Source of the DNA: Clostridia bacterium
GTDB lineage: Bacteria > Bacillota > Clostridia > Christensenellales > Borkfalkiaceae
Assembly: GCA_900770945.1 (NCBI GenBank)
Contig: CAAGME010000022.1
Span: 53,783-117,782 of the forward strand
DNA length: 64,000 nucleotides
Direction of reading: 5' to 3'
In this document: one piece after another, positions 45,944 through 55,183 of the stretch
Layout: every line of letters begins with the position of its first letter
Numbering within the stretch: the first letter of the stretch is position 1
Program-made: the position numbers and the translations under genes
Notes under the pieces: model-generated
The model's input: the letters and a program-made list of their open reading frames with translations, nothing else
Told to the model about the DNA's origin: nothing
The model's database searches: none

Positions 45944-48900
45944 TCACTTTATTTTTTCCTGCGTTACCGAGCATTTTTTTGCTTCGATATCGATTTTAAC
46001 GTGATACTTTCCGTAATAAGGCGAATTTTCGTCGCTCACGATAAAGAGATACCCGTCGCCCTCTTTTTCGGGCGTGGAAGAAATATCGTCAGGTACATTA
46101 TTGTCATTGTTTATTCTCAATACCATTCTAATGATTTTTCCCTCGCCGTCAAGCGTAACCAAAACGCGGTAATTGGTTTTTTCGCCGCTTTCCGTATAAT
46201 CTGTAAGATTGACGTTTCTTTCTTTGAGCGTTGCGGTGTAAGTAAACGTTTCACCGACAAAAGTTACTTTTACAAGATAAGTATCCGCTTTCCATATGAC
46301 TGTTATTTCGGCTTCCGCTTCGCCGACAAACGTAATTGTCCAGCTGCCCTCGGTCGTGGAAACGCGTTCTTCTCCGCCCACGTTTTTAAGCGTACCCGTA
46401 ACCATGGGTGTATCGGCGTATTTTACGTTAAGCTCGCTTCCGTCCGCCGCGGTGTATTTGACGGTGTACGCGATAAGCGACTTAGTGAACGAAAAACCGT
46501 AATCGGCGGTGAGAGTAACAAAGTATCTGTACCCGTCTTTTTCGAAGTAAATGTTGCGATTATCGACGTATAGGCTGACTTTTTCGTTATTGAACGTCGC
46601 TTCGTAAGTTATCGAGAACGTGTTTTGCGTGCCGCCTTTAAGCAAAACGGAAAGCTTGTCGCCGTCTAAGCTCGTATACGTCACGGTATTTCCGTCTTTG
46701 ACGAAAACGTTACGATTTTCGCCCGAACCGAGCGAGATAACGCCGTCTTTTATGGTGCCGTCTGCCGAACTGTAAGTGCCTGTTTCCTTGTCGAAAGCGT
46801 AAATTCTGATGTTTTCGCCGTCGATAGAGTACTGCCAAATATACATGCCGAACGCGACTATTCTGCCGTTTATGACGAGAGTAAGCAGGTTTTGGTTGTC
46901 GTAATAAACGCCCGCTTCGCTTCCCGACTCGATTATGAGATAAGTCGCGTAATTTTTCCAACTCGGGGAATTATAGCAAGCGAGGACGACAGATATGTCC
47001 TTAACCTTAATCCTTGCCTGCGTGCCGCCGTAAAAGACTTTTTCGCCCATTTTAGGCGCGTTTACGCCCTCTAAAACTATTTGTAAGTCGAACGGAGTCA
47101 CCGTTGCCGTTCCGTTTTCGACGGCGTAACGATAAGCACATTCGGAAAAAGCTTTTTCCCCGATTTCTTCGAGGTTTTTGCCGAGAGTTACGGTTGAGAG
47201 GCTCATGCAACCCGAGAAAGAAGACGCGCCTATAAGCTTTATCGCGGGGAGATTAACGACTGCGAGCGAGGTACATTCTATAAACGCGCCCGCGCCCGTT
47301 TCTTTGAGTTTTTCGGAAACAAGCGTCGTTAAGTCCGTGCAATAAGCAAACGCCTCTTCCCCAACCTTTTCGACGTTGTTTAAGTTAATCGTCTTTATTC
47401 CGCTGATTCCTTTAAAGACTTTTGCGGATATTTCCGTAACGTTATCGGGGATAGTGACGGTATCGCCGTCCGATTTTTTGTTATAACGGACAAGCACGCC
47501 GTTTTCCACTTCGAATTCGGGCTTATTCGCAATTTCGTTTTCGCCGAAGATATACTTTGCGTAACCGCTCCAACCCGCCGCCGCGCGATACGCCGAAACG
47601 GCTTTGTCGGGAACGATTATACAAAAATCTCCGCCCGGCCAATCGAAGGCTTTCTCGCCGAGTTCGCAAGGAAGGTCGGAAAGCATATATATGCGGCGCA
47701 ACGTCGATTTGTTTTCAAACGCACGCGCCCCTATCTTTTTAACGCTTGCGGGGATAGTTGCCGAAACTATCGTTACGCCGTCTTTTAAATACGAATAATG
47801 GAAAGCGTTTTCCGATATTTCCGTAACGGTTTCGGGGATTTCCACCACCGAGGAAGTGCCGTCGTATTTAGTGAGCGCGCCGCCCGTTATGATAAAGCCC
47901 GTATCGTTCAACGTGAAAGTTTTGTTCGCCTTATCGAGGTTAAAATACGTTGCGCCTCCAATAACGCCGCTTTCGCTGTAAGGACGGAAGATTATGGTGT
48001 TTTCCGTCAGCGTGACTAAGCCCGTCAGCGTCTGCCCTCCTGCAAGGGTGTAAGCCGCGCTTCCGTAACCGTCGAGATAAAGCGAGGACGAGCCGTTTTT
48101 GTATTCGCCGTAAAGCTCGGACGAAAATTCCGTAAACACGAGGTACGTCCGGTTGTTGACGGTAAGCGTGTTGAGGATAAATTTGAACGTAAGTAAAGAA
48201 GAGGAAAACCGCCATTCCCCGTAATAGCCGGCGTAATCGTCGGTGCCGGAATAACGCCCCTCCGCAACGAGCGACGAAACTCCGCTTGCGGGGTCGAGAG
48301 AGTATAGCCGAGCGTAGCCGTAGCCGCTGAGCAAAAGCTTTTCCGACAGCATTTCGCCGTTAGAGTAACCAATAAAGCTCCCGCTTTCAAAGCCTTGAAC
48401 CATAAACGCGCCGGCTATGTTTTCAACCGCCGTATACTCTTCGAGCGTAAAATAACAACCGATATCGTTGCCGGACGAGTCGATGAGCGGCAAGCCCGTG
48501 ACGGGGTCGTAATAGATAAACGAATAGTCGTTTTTCTCGGTTAAGGAATATTTTCCGAACCTCTCGGCGGTAACGCCGCCCGAGATATCCACGGCGTTAA
48601 TGCTCGCGTTGCCGTACCCGTCTATCTGCATCAGCCTGTTCTTAAAATATTCTCCGGTAACGTAATCCTTGTAAACGTACGTCCCGTAAAGCTCGTCGCG
48701 GTATGAAAATTCAAATTTTTCGACGTTTTCGATTTTAGCGTAAACCTTTGTTCCGTCAACGTCGAACACAAACTCGGACGAAGAAAGCTCTTCGCTTATA
48801 TATTCTTTCCCGTCCTTTACGAGAGTTACGACGGACGAATGGGGAGAATAAAAAATAACGTCGTCGCCGTTTTTGTAAGCGTATTGCCAGACGGCGTATA

Positions 48901-49837
48901 AAAAGAGATTATCGTTCGGAATACCTCTCTGCCCGACGGCGTAACGCGGAGAAACGCCGCCGCCCGCCTTGTCGCTCCACCCCAAAAACCGTCTGTCGGG
49001 TTTTTCGTAAGAGCAAGCTTCTATCGCGTACGTTTCGCCATGCTTAATCGTAACGTCGCGCGTACCGCCTTCTTTGTCCTTCTCGTCGAAAACATAGCGG
49101 ACTATATAGCGGTTAAGATAATAGTCTATTCTTACCTTATTTTCGCCGAGAACAAGCGTGGGGGCAACAAAATTTTCGTCCGGGGTATAGCCCGTTCCGC
49201 CGTAGTTTTCCGACACGAAAAGAGTTGAACCGAGCCGGGCGGAAAGATTGACCGTTTCGCCTTTCACAAATTCGCCGTCTAAGTTTTCGCGGTAAACTTC
49301 AAGCGAATAGCCGACAAGCCATTCGGCTTTTACTTTAAGCCCCTTACCCGTCAACCGCGCCGTGTCTTTGAGCTCGACCGAACCGACGAAAAACCCGTCG
49401 AAAGTCGCCTTGTCCGACGAAGTGTTTACGTTTTCCCGTAAGTACGCGAGAACGGGTGTTCCTATCGGCAAACTGAATTGCTTGTCCTCGCCCACGCCGC
49501 CCATATCGACGGTAACCGCAGCCATTCCGTTTTTTTCGAATTTAGCGTAAAAACTCATGTTTTTTTCGGGCATAACGTTAGGGAGATTAACGGCTTCGCC
49601 GCCGAAATCTTCGCTTGTATACCAGCCCATGAACACATAGCCGTCCTTTACGGGATCTTTTGGCGGAACGATTGCTTCTCCCGCTTTTTCTTTAATCGCC
49701 GCAATGCCGAGTTCGTCGGGGTAAAATTTGAGAGTATAAGCCCTGCTTTCGCACCCGACGGCAAAGCACGCCGCAAAAAGCGTTATAGTTAAGCATATAA
49801 AAATCGCAAGTGTTTTCTTTGTTTTTGTATGTTTCAT
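45944..49837 (-). CDS. large BspA-like leucine-rich lipoprotein
   Basis: The 1297-residue product has a lipobox (TLFAACFAVGC, cysteine near residue 29), an N-terminal InlB B-repeat (KDGYVFMGWYTSEDFGG), further GW-type repeats (RRFLGWSDKAGGG), a beta-rich middle with YGT(Y/W) motifs (AFMVQGFESGSFIGYSN, LYGEYKNGSSSLYLDGYG), and a BspA/LRR_5 region from about residue 680 (VTEISENAFHYS, IPASVKKIGARAF, LEEIGEKAFSECAY). The tail has more beta repeats. It is surface-anchored by lipid and probably binds host or glycan ligands. Promoter at 49879-49907; the second lipoprotein gene follows on the same strand. Confidence 0.88.
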   Translation of the reverse strand: MKHTKTKKTLAIFICLTITLFAACFAVGCESRAYTLKFYPDELGIAAIKEKAGEAIVPPKDPVKDGYVFMGWYTSEDFGGEAVNLPNVMPEKNMSFYAKFEKNGMAAVTVDMGGVGEDKQFSLPIGTPVLAYLRENVNTSSDKATFDGFFVGSVELKDTARLTGKGLKVKAEWLVGYSLEVYRENLDGEFVKGETVNLSARLGSTLFVSENYGGTGYTPDENFVAPTLVLGENKVRIDYYLNRYIVRYVFDEKDKEGGTRDVTIKHGETYAIEACSYEKPDRRFLGWSDKAGGGVSPRYAVGQRGIPNDNLFLYAVWQYAYKNGDDVIFYSPHSSVVTLVKDGKEYISEELSSSEFVFDVDGTKVYAKIENVEKFEFSYRDELYGTYVYKDYVTGEYFKNRLMQIDGYGNASINAVDISGGVTAERFGKYSLTEKNDYSFIYYDPVTGLPLIDSSGNDIGCYFTLEEYTAVENIAGAFMVQGFESGSFIGYSNGEMLSEKLLLSGYGYARLYSLDPASGVSSLVAEGRYSGTDDYAGYYGEWRFSSSLLTFKFILNTLTVNNRTYLVFTEFSSELYGEYKNGSSSLYLDGYGSAAYTLAGGQTLTGLVTLTENTIIFRPYSESGVIGGATYFNLDKANKTFTLNDTGFIITGGALTKYDGTSSVVEIPETVTEISENAFHYSYLKDGVTIVSATIPASVKKIGARAFENKSTLRRIYMLSDLPCELGEKAFDWPGGDFCIIVPDKAVSAYRAAAGWSGYAKYIFGENEIANKPEFEVENGVLVRYNKKSDGDTVTIPDNVTEISAKVFKGISGIKTINLNNVEKVGEEAFAYCTDLTTLVSEKLKETGAGAFIECTSLAVVNLPAIKLIGASSFSGCMSLSTVTLGKNLEEIGEKAFSECAYRYAVENGTATVTPFDLQIVLEGVNAPKMGEKVFYGGTQARIKVKDISVVLACYNSPSWKNYATYLIIESGSEAGVYYDNQNLLTLVINGRIVAFGMYIWQYSIDGENIRIYAFDKETGTYSSADGTIKDGVISLGSGENRNVFVKDGNTVTYTSLDGDKLSVLLKGGTQNTFSITYEATFNNEKVSLYVDNRNIYFEKDGYRYFVTLTADYGFSFTKSLIAYTVKYTAADGSELNVKYADTPMVTGTLKNVGGEERVSTTEGSWTITFVGEAEAEITVIWKADTYLVKVTFVGETFTYTATLKERNVNLTDYTESGEKTNYRVLVTLDGEGKIIRMVLRINNDNNVPDDISSTPEKEGDGYLFIVSDENSPYYGKYHVKIDIEAKKCSVTQEKIK

Positions 49838-49878
49838 TTTCGAATTTTCCTTAAAGGAGTATTTGCGGTGTTTAAGTT

Positions 49879-49907
49879 ATGATACCTTATATTATATATT
49901 TTGTCAA
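49879..49907 (-). promoter_or_regulatory. promoter of the lipoprotein operon
   Basis: On the minus strand TTGACA (49902-49907) and TATCAT (49879-49884) are 17 bp apart. The -10 box is the same TATCAT seen for the surface gene at 11936. Confidence 0.75.
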
Positions 49908-50018
49908 ACCAAATTCCGCATTATCCGTTTTTTTTGGTTATTCGTTTTTTTTATGTGCATATATAAGTTTAGCTTATACTTTCGGCTTTTTGTTTGTTCT
50001 CAACAAGTTTTTTTGCGC

Positions 50019-50066
50019 AAAAAACTCCGCCTAAACATCGAATAATCGACCTATAGGCGGAGTTTT
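50019..50066 (-). terminator. terminator of the HdeD-like gene
   Basis: AAAAAACTCCGCCT pairs with AGGCGGAGTTTTT across an 18-nt loop that contains TCGAATAATCGACC. A long A run gives the U tract on the minus strand. Confidence 0.85.
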
Positions 50067-50084
50067 TAATAGAATTAACAGAAA

Positions 50085-50687
50085 TCAGAGTTCCTCGCTG
50101 CCGTCGCCGAGGTAGCCGTTGCCGGCGTACTTGCCAAGCTCCTTGCGGGCTTTTCTGACCTTGCTTGCGAACACGGCTGTCGTGATAAAGTTCCTTACGC
50201 CGTCAACGATGAGCGAAATGCCCGCAAAAATCATAACGGTGTCAAAACTCGAAAACATTACGCAAACGCCGAGCATTGCCGTGACGAGAGAAAGAATAAA
50301 CATGCAAACCCAACCGGGCATATGCACGCGGGATACTTCCAGACTTTCAGCCATAGCCTGAGCCGAATCGACGATTATGAATATACCGAAAAGCACGGTC
50401 ATAATGTTTTGTATGAGTCCGGGGAACGTAAGGCAGAACACGCCGAGGGCGATTGTGGTTATCGAAAGAATGAGCGCGTAACCGCCGAACAAAAATCCGC
50501 CGTAAGCCAAAAATCTGACGAACGTCGCAACGCCGGCGACAATCAACGCCACACCCGCGACAATGCAGAGTATGCCGCCCGTTTCGTTCGGGAAAATGAT
50601 TGCGAGAACGCCCACCACTACCGAAAGGATAGCTATAATGTAACTGTCCCACTTGCATTTGTTAAGACTTTTTCTTAATTCGTTCAT
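50085..50687 (-). CDS. DUF308 / HdeD-family membrane protein
   Basis: A 200-residue protein with six membrane segments in the HdeD pattern: IIAILSVVVGVLAIIFPNET, GILCIVAGVALIVAGV, GGFLFGGYALILSITTIALGV, ITIALGVFCLTFPG, IMTVLFGIFIIVDSAQA, and FILSLVTAMLGVCVMF. A short basic and then acidic C-terminal tail is cytoplasmic. HdeD proteins are linked to acid or general stress in other bacteria; the function here is unknown. The gene stands alone with a strong promoter that overlaps a half-site resembling CIRCE. Confidence 0.88.
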   Translation of the reverse strand: MNELRKSLNKCKWDSYIIAILSVVVGVLAIIFPNETGGILCIVAGVALIVAGVATFVRFLAYGGFLFGGYALILSITTIALGVFCLTFPGLIQNIMTVLFGIFIIVDSAQAMAESLEVSRVHMPGWVCMFILSLVTAMLGVCVMFSSFDTVMIFAGISLIVDGVRNFITTAVFASKVRKARKELGKYAGNGYLGDGSEEL

Positions 50688-50716
50688 AATAACTTTTTAA
50701 CCTCTCTTGGTTTATT

Positions 50717-50752
50717 TTAGCAAAGTATACCATATGAGTGCTAATTAGTCAA
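50717..50752 (-). promoter_or_regulatory. promoter of the HdeD-like gene with a degenerate CIRCE-like repeat
   Basis: On the minus strand TTGACT (50747-50752) and TATACT (50724-50729) are 17 bp apart. A full CIRCE half-site, GAGTGCTAA (50736-50744, plus strand), lies in the spacer, and TTAGCA occurs at 50717-50722, with 16 bp between the inner hexamers where CIRCE has 15. HrcA control is possible but the left half is incomplete. Confidence 0.6.
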
Positions 50753-50845
50753 GACAACTTTAAGACATGTGTTCACATTTTAATAACTTTGCAAAATTTT
50801 TTACACAACTTTCACTTCAAAAGTTTTGAAAACCGCCCGAAACAC

Positions 50846-50875
50846 AAAAAATAGGGATAATGAATGAAATCCCTA
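50846..50875 (-). terminator. terminator of the rhodanese-TtcA gene
   Basis: TAGGGAT (50852-50858) pairs with ATCCCTA (50869-50875), followed by a U tract on the minus strand. It nearly abuts the stop codon. Confidence 0.8.
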
Positions 50876-50877
50876 CC

Positions 50878-52023
50878 TCAATATTCGTCGAGGAAGTTGT
50901 GCTTTTCGCCCGACTTATCCTTGTAAGCGATTATCGTTTTCAAGTTTACGTTTTCCACGCTTTTGAAAATGTTGTAGATGATTTCCGGGTCGTCTTTTGC
51001 GATATCTGCGATAATTTGCTTAACTTTTTTCCTTTTGGAACCGGTTTCGGAATCCTTTGTCAAGCACGCTTCCGACGAGCAGGTGTCGGTGAATTTGCAC
51101 GCGCACTGAATAAAATAAAGGTCGTTATAGTCCCGCCATTTTTTAATATCGTCCTCGCGGATAAGATACAGCGGGCGGATAAGTTCCATTCCCTCGAAGT
51201 TGTTTGATTTGAGCTTGGGCATCATCGTCTGCACCTGCCCGCCGTACAAAATTCCCATTAAAATTGTTTCGATAACGTCGTCGAAGTGGTGTCCTAACGC
51301 GATTTTGTTGCACCCGAGCTTTTTCGCCTCCGCATACAGATTTCCGCGGCGCATGCGCGCGCAGATATAGCAAGGCGATTTTTCGATATTGAAAACGTTC
51401 TCAAAAATGTCCGTTTCGAAAATCGTAATCGGAATGCCCAAAAGCTTGGCGTTGCGCTCGATAACTTCCCTGTTAGCCGCGCTGTACCCCGGGTCCATTA
51501 CGAGAAAAACAAGCTCGAACGGAAATTTGTTGTGCTTTTTTAACTGCTGAAAAAGCTTAGCCATCAAAAAGCTGTCCTTTCCGCCGGACACGCACACCGC
51601 GATTTTGTCGCCCTCTTCCACGAGCTTATACGTAACCACCGCTTTTGCGAACTTGGAAAACAACTGACGGTGAAACTTCTTTTCAAGGCTCTTTTCCGCC
51701 TTTTCCTTAACGTTTTCGCCCGCTTCGTCGTAAATGTGCTTTCTAAGCCACGCCATATACCCGCCTTTTAAGTCATACGCTTCCACACCCGTATCTGTGA
51801 GCGCGTCCGCGGCGGCGGGGCTTATTATTCCGCTTATGCAATAAAGAATTATCTTCTTTTTCACGCCGAAGTTTTTTACGCTTTCAACGAGCCGCTCTTT
51901 GGGGATATTGATTGCGCCCGGGATATGCCCGTAAGAAAACGCCGTTTCGTCGCGAATGTCGATTAAAACGTAATCGTCGCGCGGAATGCTTTTTAATTGT
52001 TCAAGGTCTATACTTTTTTCCAT
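50878..52023 (-). CDS. rhodanese fused to a TtcA-type tRNA thiolation PP-loop protein
   Basis: The 381-residue fusion has an N-terminal rhodanese domain (about residues 1-95; active-site cysteine in ILYCISG) and a C-terminal PP-loop ATPase of the TtcA/TilS group (about 110-340). The ATP loop is VCVSGGKDSFLM; the iron-sulfur cysteines expected for TtcA are visible as CYIC and a later CACKFTDTC segment; GHHFDDVIET is the downstream motif. TtcA makes 2-thiocytidine in tRNA; a fused rhodanese could donate the persulfide sulfur. ATG 52023 has no Shine-Dalgarno sequence, and a promoter ends about 9 bp upstream, so the mRNA may be leaderless. Confidence 0.9.
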   Translation of the reverse strand: MEKSIDLEQLKSIPRDDYVLIDIRDETAFSYGHIPGAINIPKERLVESVKNFGVKKKIILYCISGIISPAAADALTDTGVEAYDLKGGYMAWLRKHIYDEAGENVKEKAEKSLEKKFHRQLFSKFAKAVVTYKLVEEGDKIAVCVSGGKDSFLMAKLFQQLKKHNKFPFELVFLVMDPGYSAANREVIERNAKLLGIPITIFETDIFENVFNIEKSPCYICARMRRGNLYAEAKKLGCNKIALGHHFDDVIETILMGILYGGQVQTMMPKLKSNNFEGMELIRPLYLIREDDIKKWRDYNDLYFIQCACKFTDTCSSEACLTKDSETGSKRKKVKQIIADIAKDDPEIIYNIFKSVENVNLKTIIAYKDKSGEKHNFLDEY

Positions 52024-52031
52024 ACGTCGAT

Positions 52032-52060
52032 ATTTTAGCAGATTTCCCTTAAAAACTCAA
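52032..52060 (-). promoter_or_regulatory. promoter placed to give a leaderless rhodanese-TtcA mRNA
   Basis: On the minus strand TTGAGT (52055-52060) and TAAAAT (52032-52037) are 17 bp apart. The predicted start, near 52025, is about 2 nt before the ATG. Confidence 0.55.
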
Positions 52061-52147
52061 CTTATTTACGCGCCAAAGCTCAATCGTTTTATATATAATG
52101 AAAGAAAGCCCCGTTAGTAAGGATTTTATATATGGCGCGGCAAAGAG

Positions 52148-52177
52148 TTTGCGGGCGGCTTTTCCGCCGCCCGCAAA
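52148..52177 (-). terminator. hairpin at the end of the first GH3 operon
   Basis: TTTGCGGGCGGC (52148-52159) and GCCGCCCGCAAA (52166-52177) form a perfect 12-bp stem with a 6-nt loop, 31 bp past the GH3 stop. The T run lies on the plus side, as for the hairpin after rpoC. Confidence 0.65.
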
Positions 52178-52207
52178 GTGATTTTTTATGCTGTTTTTAC
52201 TTTAAAG

Positions 52208-55168
52208 CTATCCGATAGTCAAAGCTTTTTCCTTTTTGAAGAACAAAAGATAAACGCCGAGACCTATTGAACCGATGACGAGGATGTTTATCCCGACAAG
52301 CGCGGGAATCCACCACTGGAACGACGGGATAAGTTCGACCATTTCTATAGTCTTAGTCGGGTCGAATTTCTTCGTCTGATAATACATATTGCAGTATGAG
52401 TAAAGAACGTTTTTGATAGCCCTCACTCCCGCATAAACGTCTGCGCCGTTGGAAGCGGAAAGCCCTACCGTCTGATTGTTGGGGCTAAGCTTAATATCGT
52501 TGCCGCTACGGATAAGATACTTGGTTTCGCCTACGTTGTAGTCGGTTATGATTGCACCCCTAAAGCCCCATTCGTTCCTTATAACGCCGTTCAAAAGAGC
52601 GTTGCTGTACGCGCACTTCGTGCCGCCGATATTGTTGAACGCCGACATAAGCGCGGTAGTTTTGCCTTTTTTTATCGCAATTTCGAAAGCCCTTAAATAA
52701 GTTTCTCTAAGATTTTGTTCGGTGAGCCAGGTGTTAACGTTGCTTGGGTTCTGACCGAGTTCGGACAACACGAGATGTTTAAGATACGTCATAAGCCCGT
52801 GAGTGTTCGCGCCGTGAACGTAAGACGCGCCGAGGTACCCCGAAAGAACGCCATCCTCGCTCATCGCTTCGAAGTTACGCGTATGATACGGAGAACGGTG
52901 CAAGTTAATCGTCGGTCCGTAAATTCCGTTGATACCGCCGGAAGAATACGCTTCGCCGCCGAGTACCGCGCCCATTTCGTAAGCCAAGTCCTTATTCCAG
53001 GTCATAGCCAAAACGGAAAGGGTCGGGAAGCCCGTCCAATAACTTGTTTCTATTGCTCCGCCTACGTTGAATCCGTTCATACCGAAGCCACACGAGCCGT
53101 CGAAGTCCTTTAAGTACGGCTTACCTACGCTTACGGCTTCGTCGGTACCGAAGCCCGCGGAAGTACAAATAAGGTCGATTTCTTCAATCGTAAGCTGGGA
53201 TAAAAGTTGTCCCCACTTTTCGCTGTTATAGTTGCCGCCGAGTTCCATTATAAGTTCTTCGTTGGCTTTTATACTTCTGCCGGACTGTCTTAAAAGGTCT
53301 TCTTTCGTCGCCTTAGACCCGTCTTCGAGAGTAAAGAGATAAAGGTTATTTTCTGTATTGTTCAACGTCGGAACGTTGAGCGTACCGGCGGCGAGTTTTT
53401 CGTCAAACCCTTTATAATAATAGCCGTTGTTCGCGCCGGTTTTTCTCGGAGTAACCTGAGTCGTCGGGAAAGTCCCTTCGAAGTCAGCTCTGGAAAGATA
53501 AATAATTTTGTTGCTTGCGTCCTTGCTGCCGTCGATGGGAACGCCCGCTTCCGCGTTTTCGCCCGTAAAGCGGTTGACGACTATGCCCGCGGCGTAAGTC
53601 GGGTCAAGGCGATAAGTTATACCCTTTTTAGCGTTGCCAGACGAAACGGGAACGTTGTAAACGATATCGGAAGAGACACAATCGGCTACTTCGTGAGAGT
53701 TTTTCATGAGCTTAATATGGTATTCGCCCGGGTCTAACTCCCAACCCTTGAAGCCGTTTTCGTTCTTGTCGTAGCAATCGTACGAAGCCATATCGTAAAT
53801 ATCGAAAGAAAGCGTTACTTTTTTGCTTTCGTTCGGTTCGATAAGCTCGGTCTTTTCGAAAGCAACAAGATTAACCGCGCTCTTTTCGATTCCGCCTTTT
53901 GTGTACGGAGCGGAATAGTAGCACTGCACTACTTCTTTGCCCGCAACCTTGCCCGTATTCTTTACGGAAACGGTAATTTCTATCGTAGTGTTTTTATCAG
54001 TGAACGTGTCGTTCGTTTTAGGAACGTATTCCGTTTTCCCCTTTCCGACAAGCCATTTTACGCTATCGACAGTCCATTCGAAAGTAGTGTAACTAAGCCC
54101 GTAACCGAACGGATATTGTACTACTTTATCGTAAGACGTGCCTTTCTTTTCAAAGTATCCTTCCGCGTGAGCCGTTTCGTACCATTTGTATCCGACGTAA
54201 ATATCTTCCGCGTAAGCAATTTGCCTGCCGTTTGCGGTTGTCGGAACAGTGTTAGCATAAGTCGGGTTGGCTTTCGTGTCGTAAGCAAAAGTATCCGCCG
54301 TTTTTCCGCTCGGGTTGATTTTTCCTGCAAGAATTTTGCCGATAGCCTTTGTTCCCGATTGACCGGGAAGCCCTACGTACAATACGGAATTAACGTTTTC
54401 GTTATCAAGCGCGCCGAGTTCCATCGTGTTGCCGCTGTTGATAAGCACTATAACTTTTTCAAAGTTTTCGCCTACCCACTTAATCATCGCTTCTTCCTTT
54501 ACGGAAAGCTGAATGAGATTTCTGCCGTCAGCGTCGTTATCCAGGTATACTCCGCGGTAACTGTTTGTGTCGTAAGTGCCTTCTTCAAAGCCGCAGTTTT
54601 CGCCCGTCGTTCTCGCAATCGTGATAATCGCCGTATCGGAGAAAGTCTTTGCGTTCTGCAAAACTTCGGGGTTGGAGTTGTACCAGGCTTCGTCAAAAGT
54701 AGTTCCTTTCTTTTCGCTCTGGGTTTTGTAAGCCTCCATAAGCGCAGTGTTTACTTCGAAGCCCGCTTCTTCAAGTCCTTTTTGAAGAGTGGTCTTGTAC
54801 TTTCCGTTTATAGAAGCGGCTCCCGCGCCTACGCCGGTATAAAAGAAGCCGTACTTTTGAGCGTCGGTCGAGCCTACGCCGAAAAGGTTGACTTTGTATT
54901 TTTCGTTTTCCTTTACGGCAAGCGGAAGCGTTCCGTCGTTCTTCAAAAGCGTCGCTCCCTCGGATTCTATCGTCTGAACGAGTTCGTCGCCTTTTGCAAG
55001 AGTTTCTTCGGAAGTATCCTTATTGATGTTTTCCTTAGCGGGAGCAAGGTGCATTCCGATTTCGCCCGCATGGACGTAACACAAAACGTCGCCGACTACA
55101 AGCACGACAAGCAAAATAGAAAATGCCACGATAGCTATTATCTGTTTTATACTTAAACTTTTTTTCAT
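52208..55168 (-). CDS. membrane-anchored GH3 beta-glycosidase with reversed domain order (copy 1)
   Basis: A 986-residue enzyme with membrane segments at both ends (about 8-30, IIAIVAFSILLVVLVVGDVLC, and about 950-975). Between them the GH3 domains are in reversed order. First comes the alpha/beta sandwich normally found second (VIVLINSGNTMELGAL, GLPGQSGTKAIGKIL, NPSGKTADTF). A fibronectin-III-like domain follows (GKVAGKEVVQCYYSAPYT, IEPNESKKVTLSFDIYDMASYD). Last is the TIM barrel (GPTINLHRSPYHTRNFEAMSED, LMTYLKHLVLSE) with the nucleophile Asp in AIITDYN near residue 870. Reversed GH3 enzymes are known from Ruminococcus and Butyrivibrio. It acts outside the membrane on beta-linked glycans. 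It follows a secreted multi-module protein by 15 bp. Confidence 0.9.
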   Translation of the reverse strand: MKKSLSIKQIIAIVAFSILLVVLVVGDVLCYVHAGEIGMHLAPAKENINKDTSEETLAKGDELVQTIESEGATLLKNDGTLPLAVKENEKYKVNLFGVGSTDAQKYGFFYTGVGAGAASINGKYKTTLQKGLEEAGFEVNTALMEAYKTQSEKKGTTFDEAWYNSNPEVLQNAKTFSDTAIITIARTTGENCGFEEGTYDTNSYRGVYLDNDADGRNLIQLSVKEEAMIKWVGENFEKVIVLINSGNTMELGALDNENVNSVLYVGLPGQSGTKAIGKILAGKINPSGKTADTFAYDTKANPTYANTVPTTANGRQIAYAEDIYVGYKWYETAHAEGYFEKKGTSYDKVVQYPFGYGLSYTTFEWTVDSVKWLVGKGKTEYVPKTNDTFTDKNTTIEITVSVKNTGKVAGKEVVQCYYSAPYTKGGIEKSAVNLVAFEKTELIEPNESKKVTLSFDIYDMASYDCYDKNENGFKGWELDPGEYHIKLMKNSHEVADCVSSDIVYNVPVSSGNAKKGITYRLDPTYAAGIVVNRFTGENAEAGVPIDGSKDASNKIIYLSRADFEGTFPTTQVTPRKTGANNGYYYKGFDEKLAAGTLNVPTLNNTENNLYLFTLEDGSKATKEDLLRQSGRSIKANEELIMELGGNYNSEKWGQLLSQLTIEEIDLICTSAGFGTDEAVSVGKPYLKDFDGSCGFGMNGFNVGGAIETSYWTGFPTLSVLAMTWNKDLAYEMGAVLGGEAYSSGGINGIYGPTINLHRSPYHTRNFEAMSEDGVLSGYLGASYVHGANTHGLMTYLKHLVLSELGQNPSNVNTWLTEQNLRETYLRAFEIAIKKGKTTALMSAFNNIGGTKCAYSNALLNGVIRNEWGFRGAIITDYNVGETKYLIRSGNDIKLSPNNQTVGLSASNGADVYAGVRAIKNVLYSYCNMYYQTKKFDPTKTIEMVELIPSFQWWIPALVGINILVIGSIGLGVYLLFFKKEKALTIG

Positions 55169-55183
55169 TTCGATACTCCTTTG

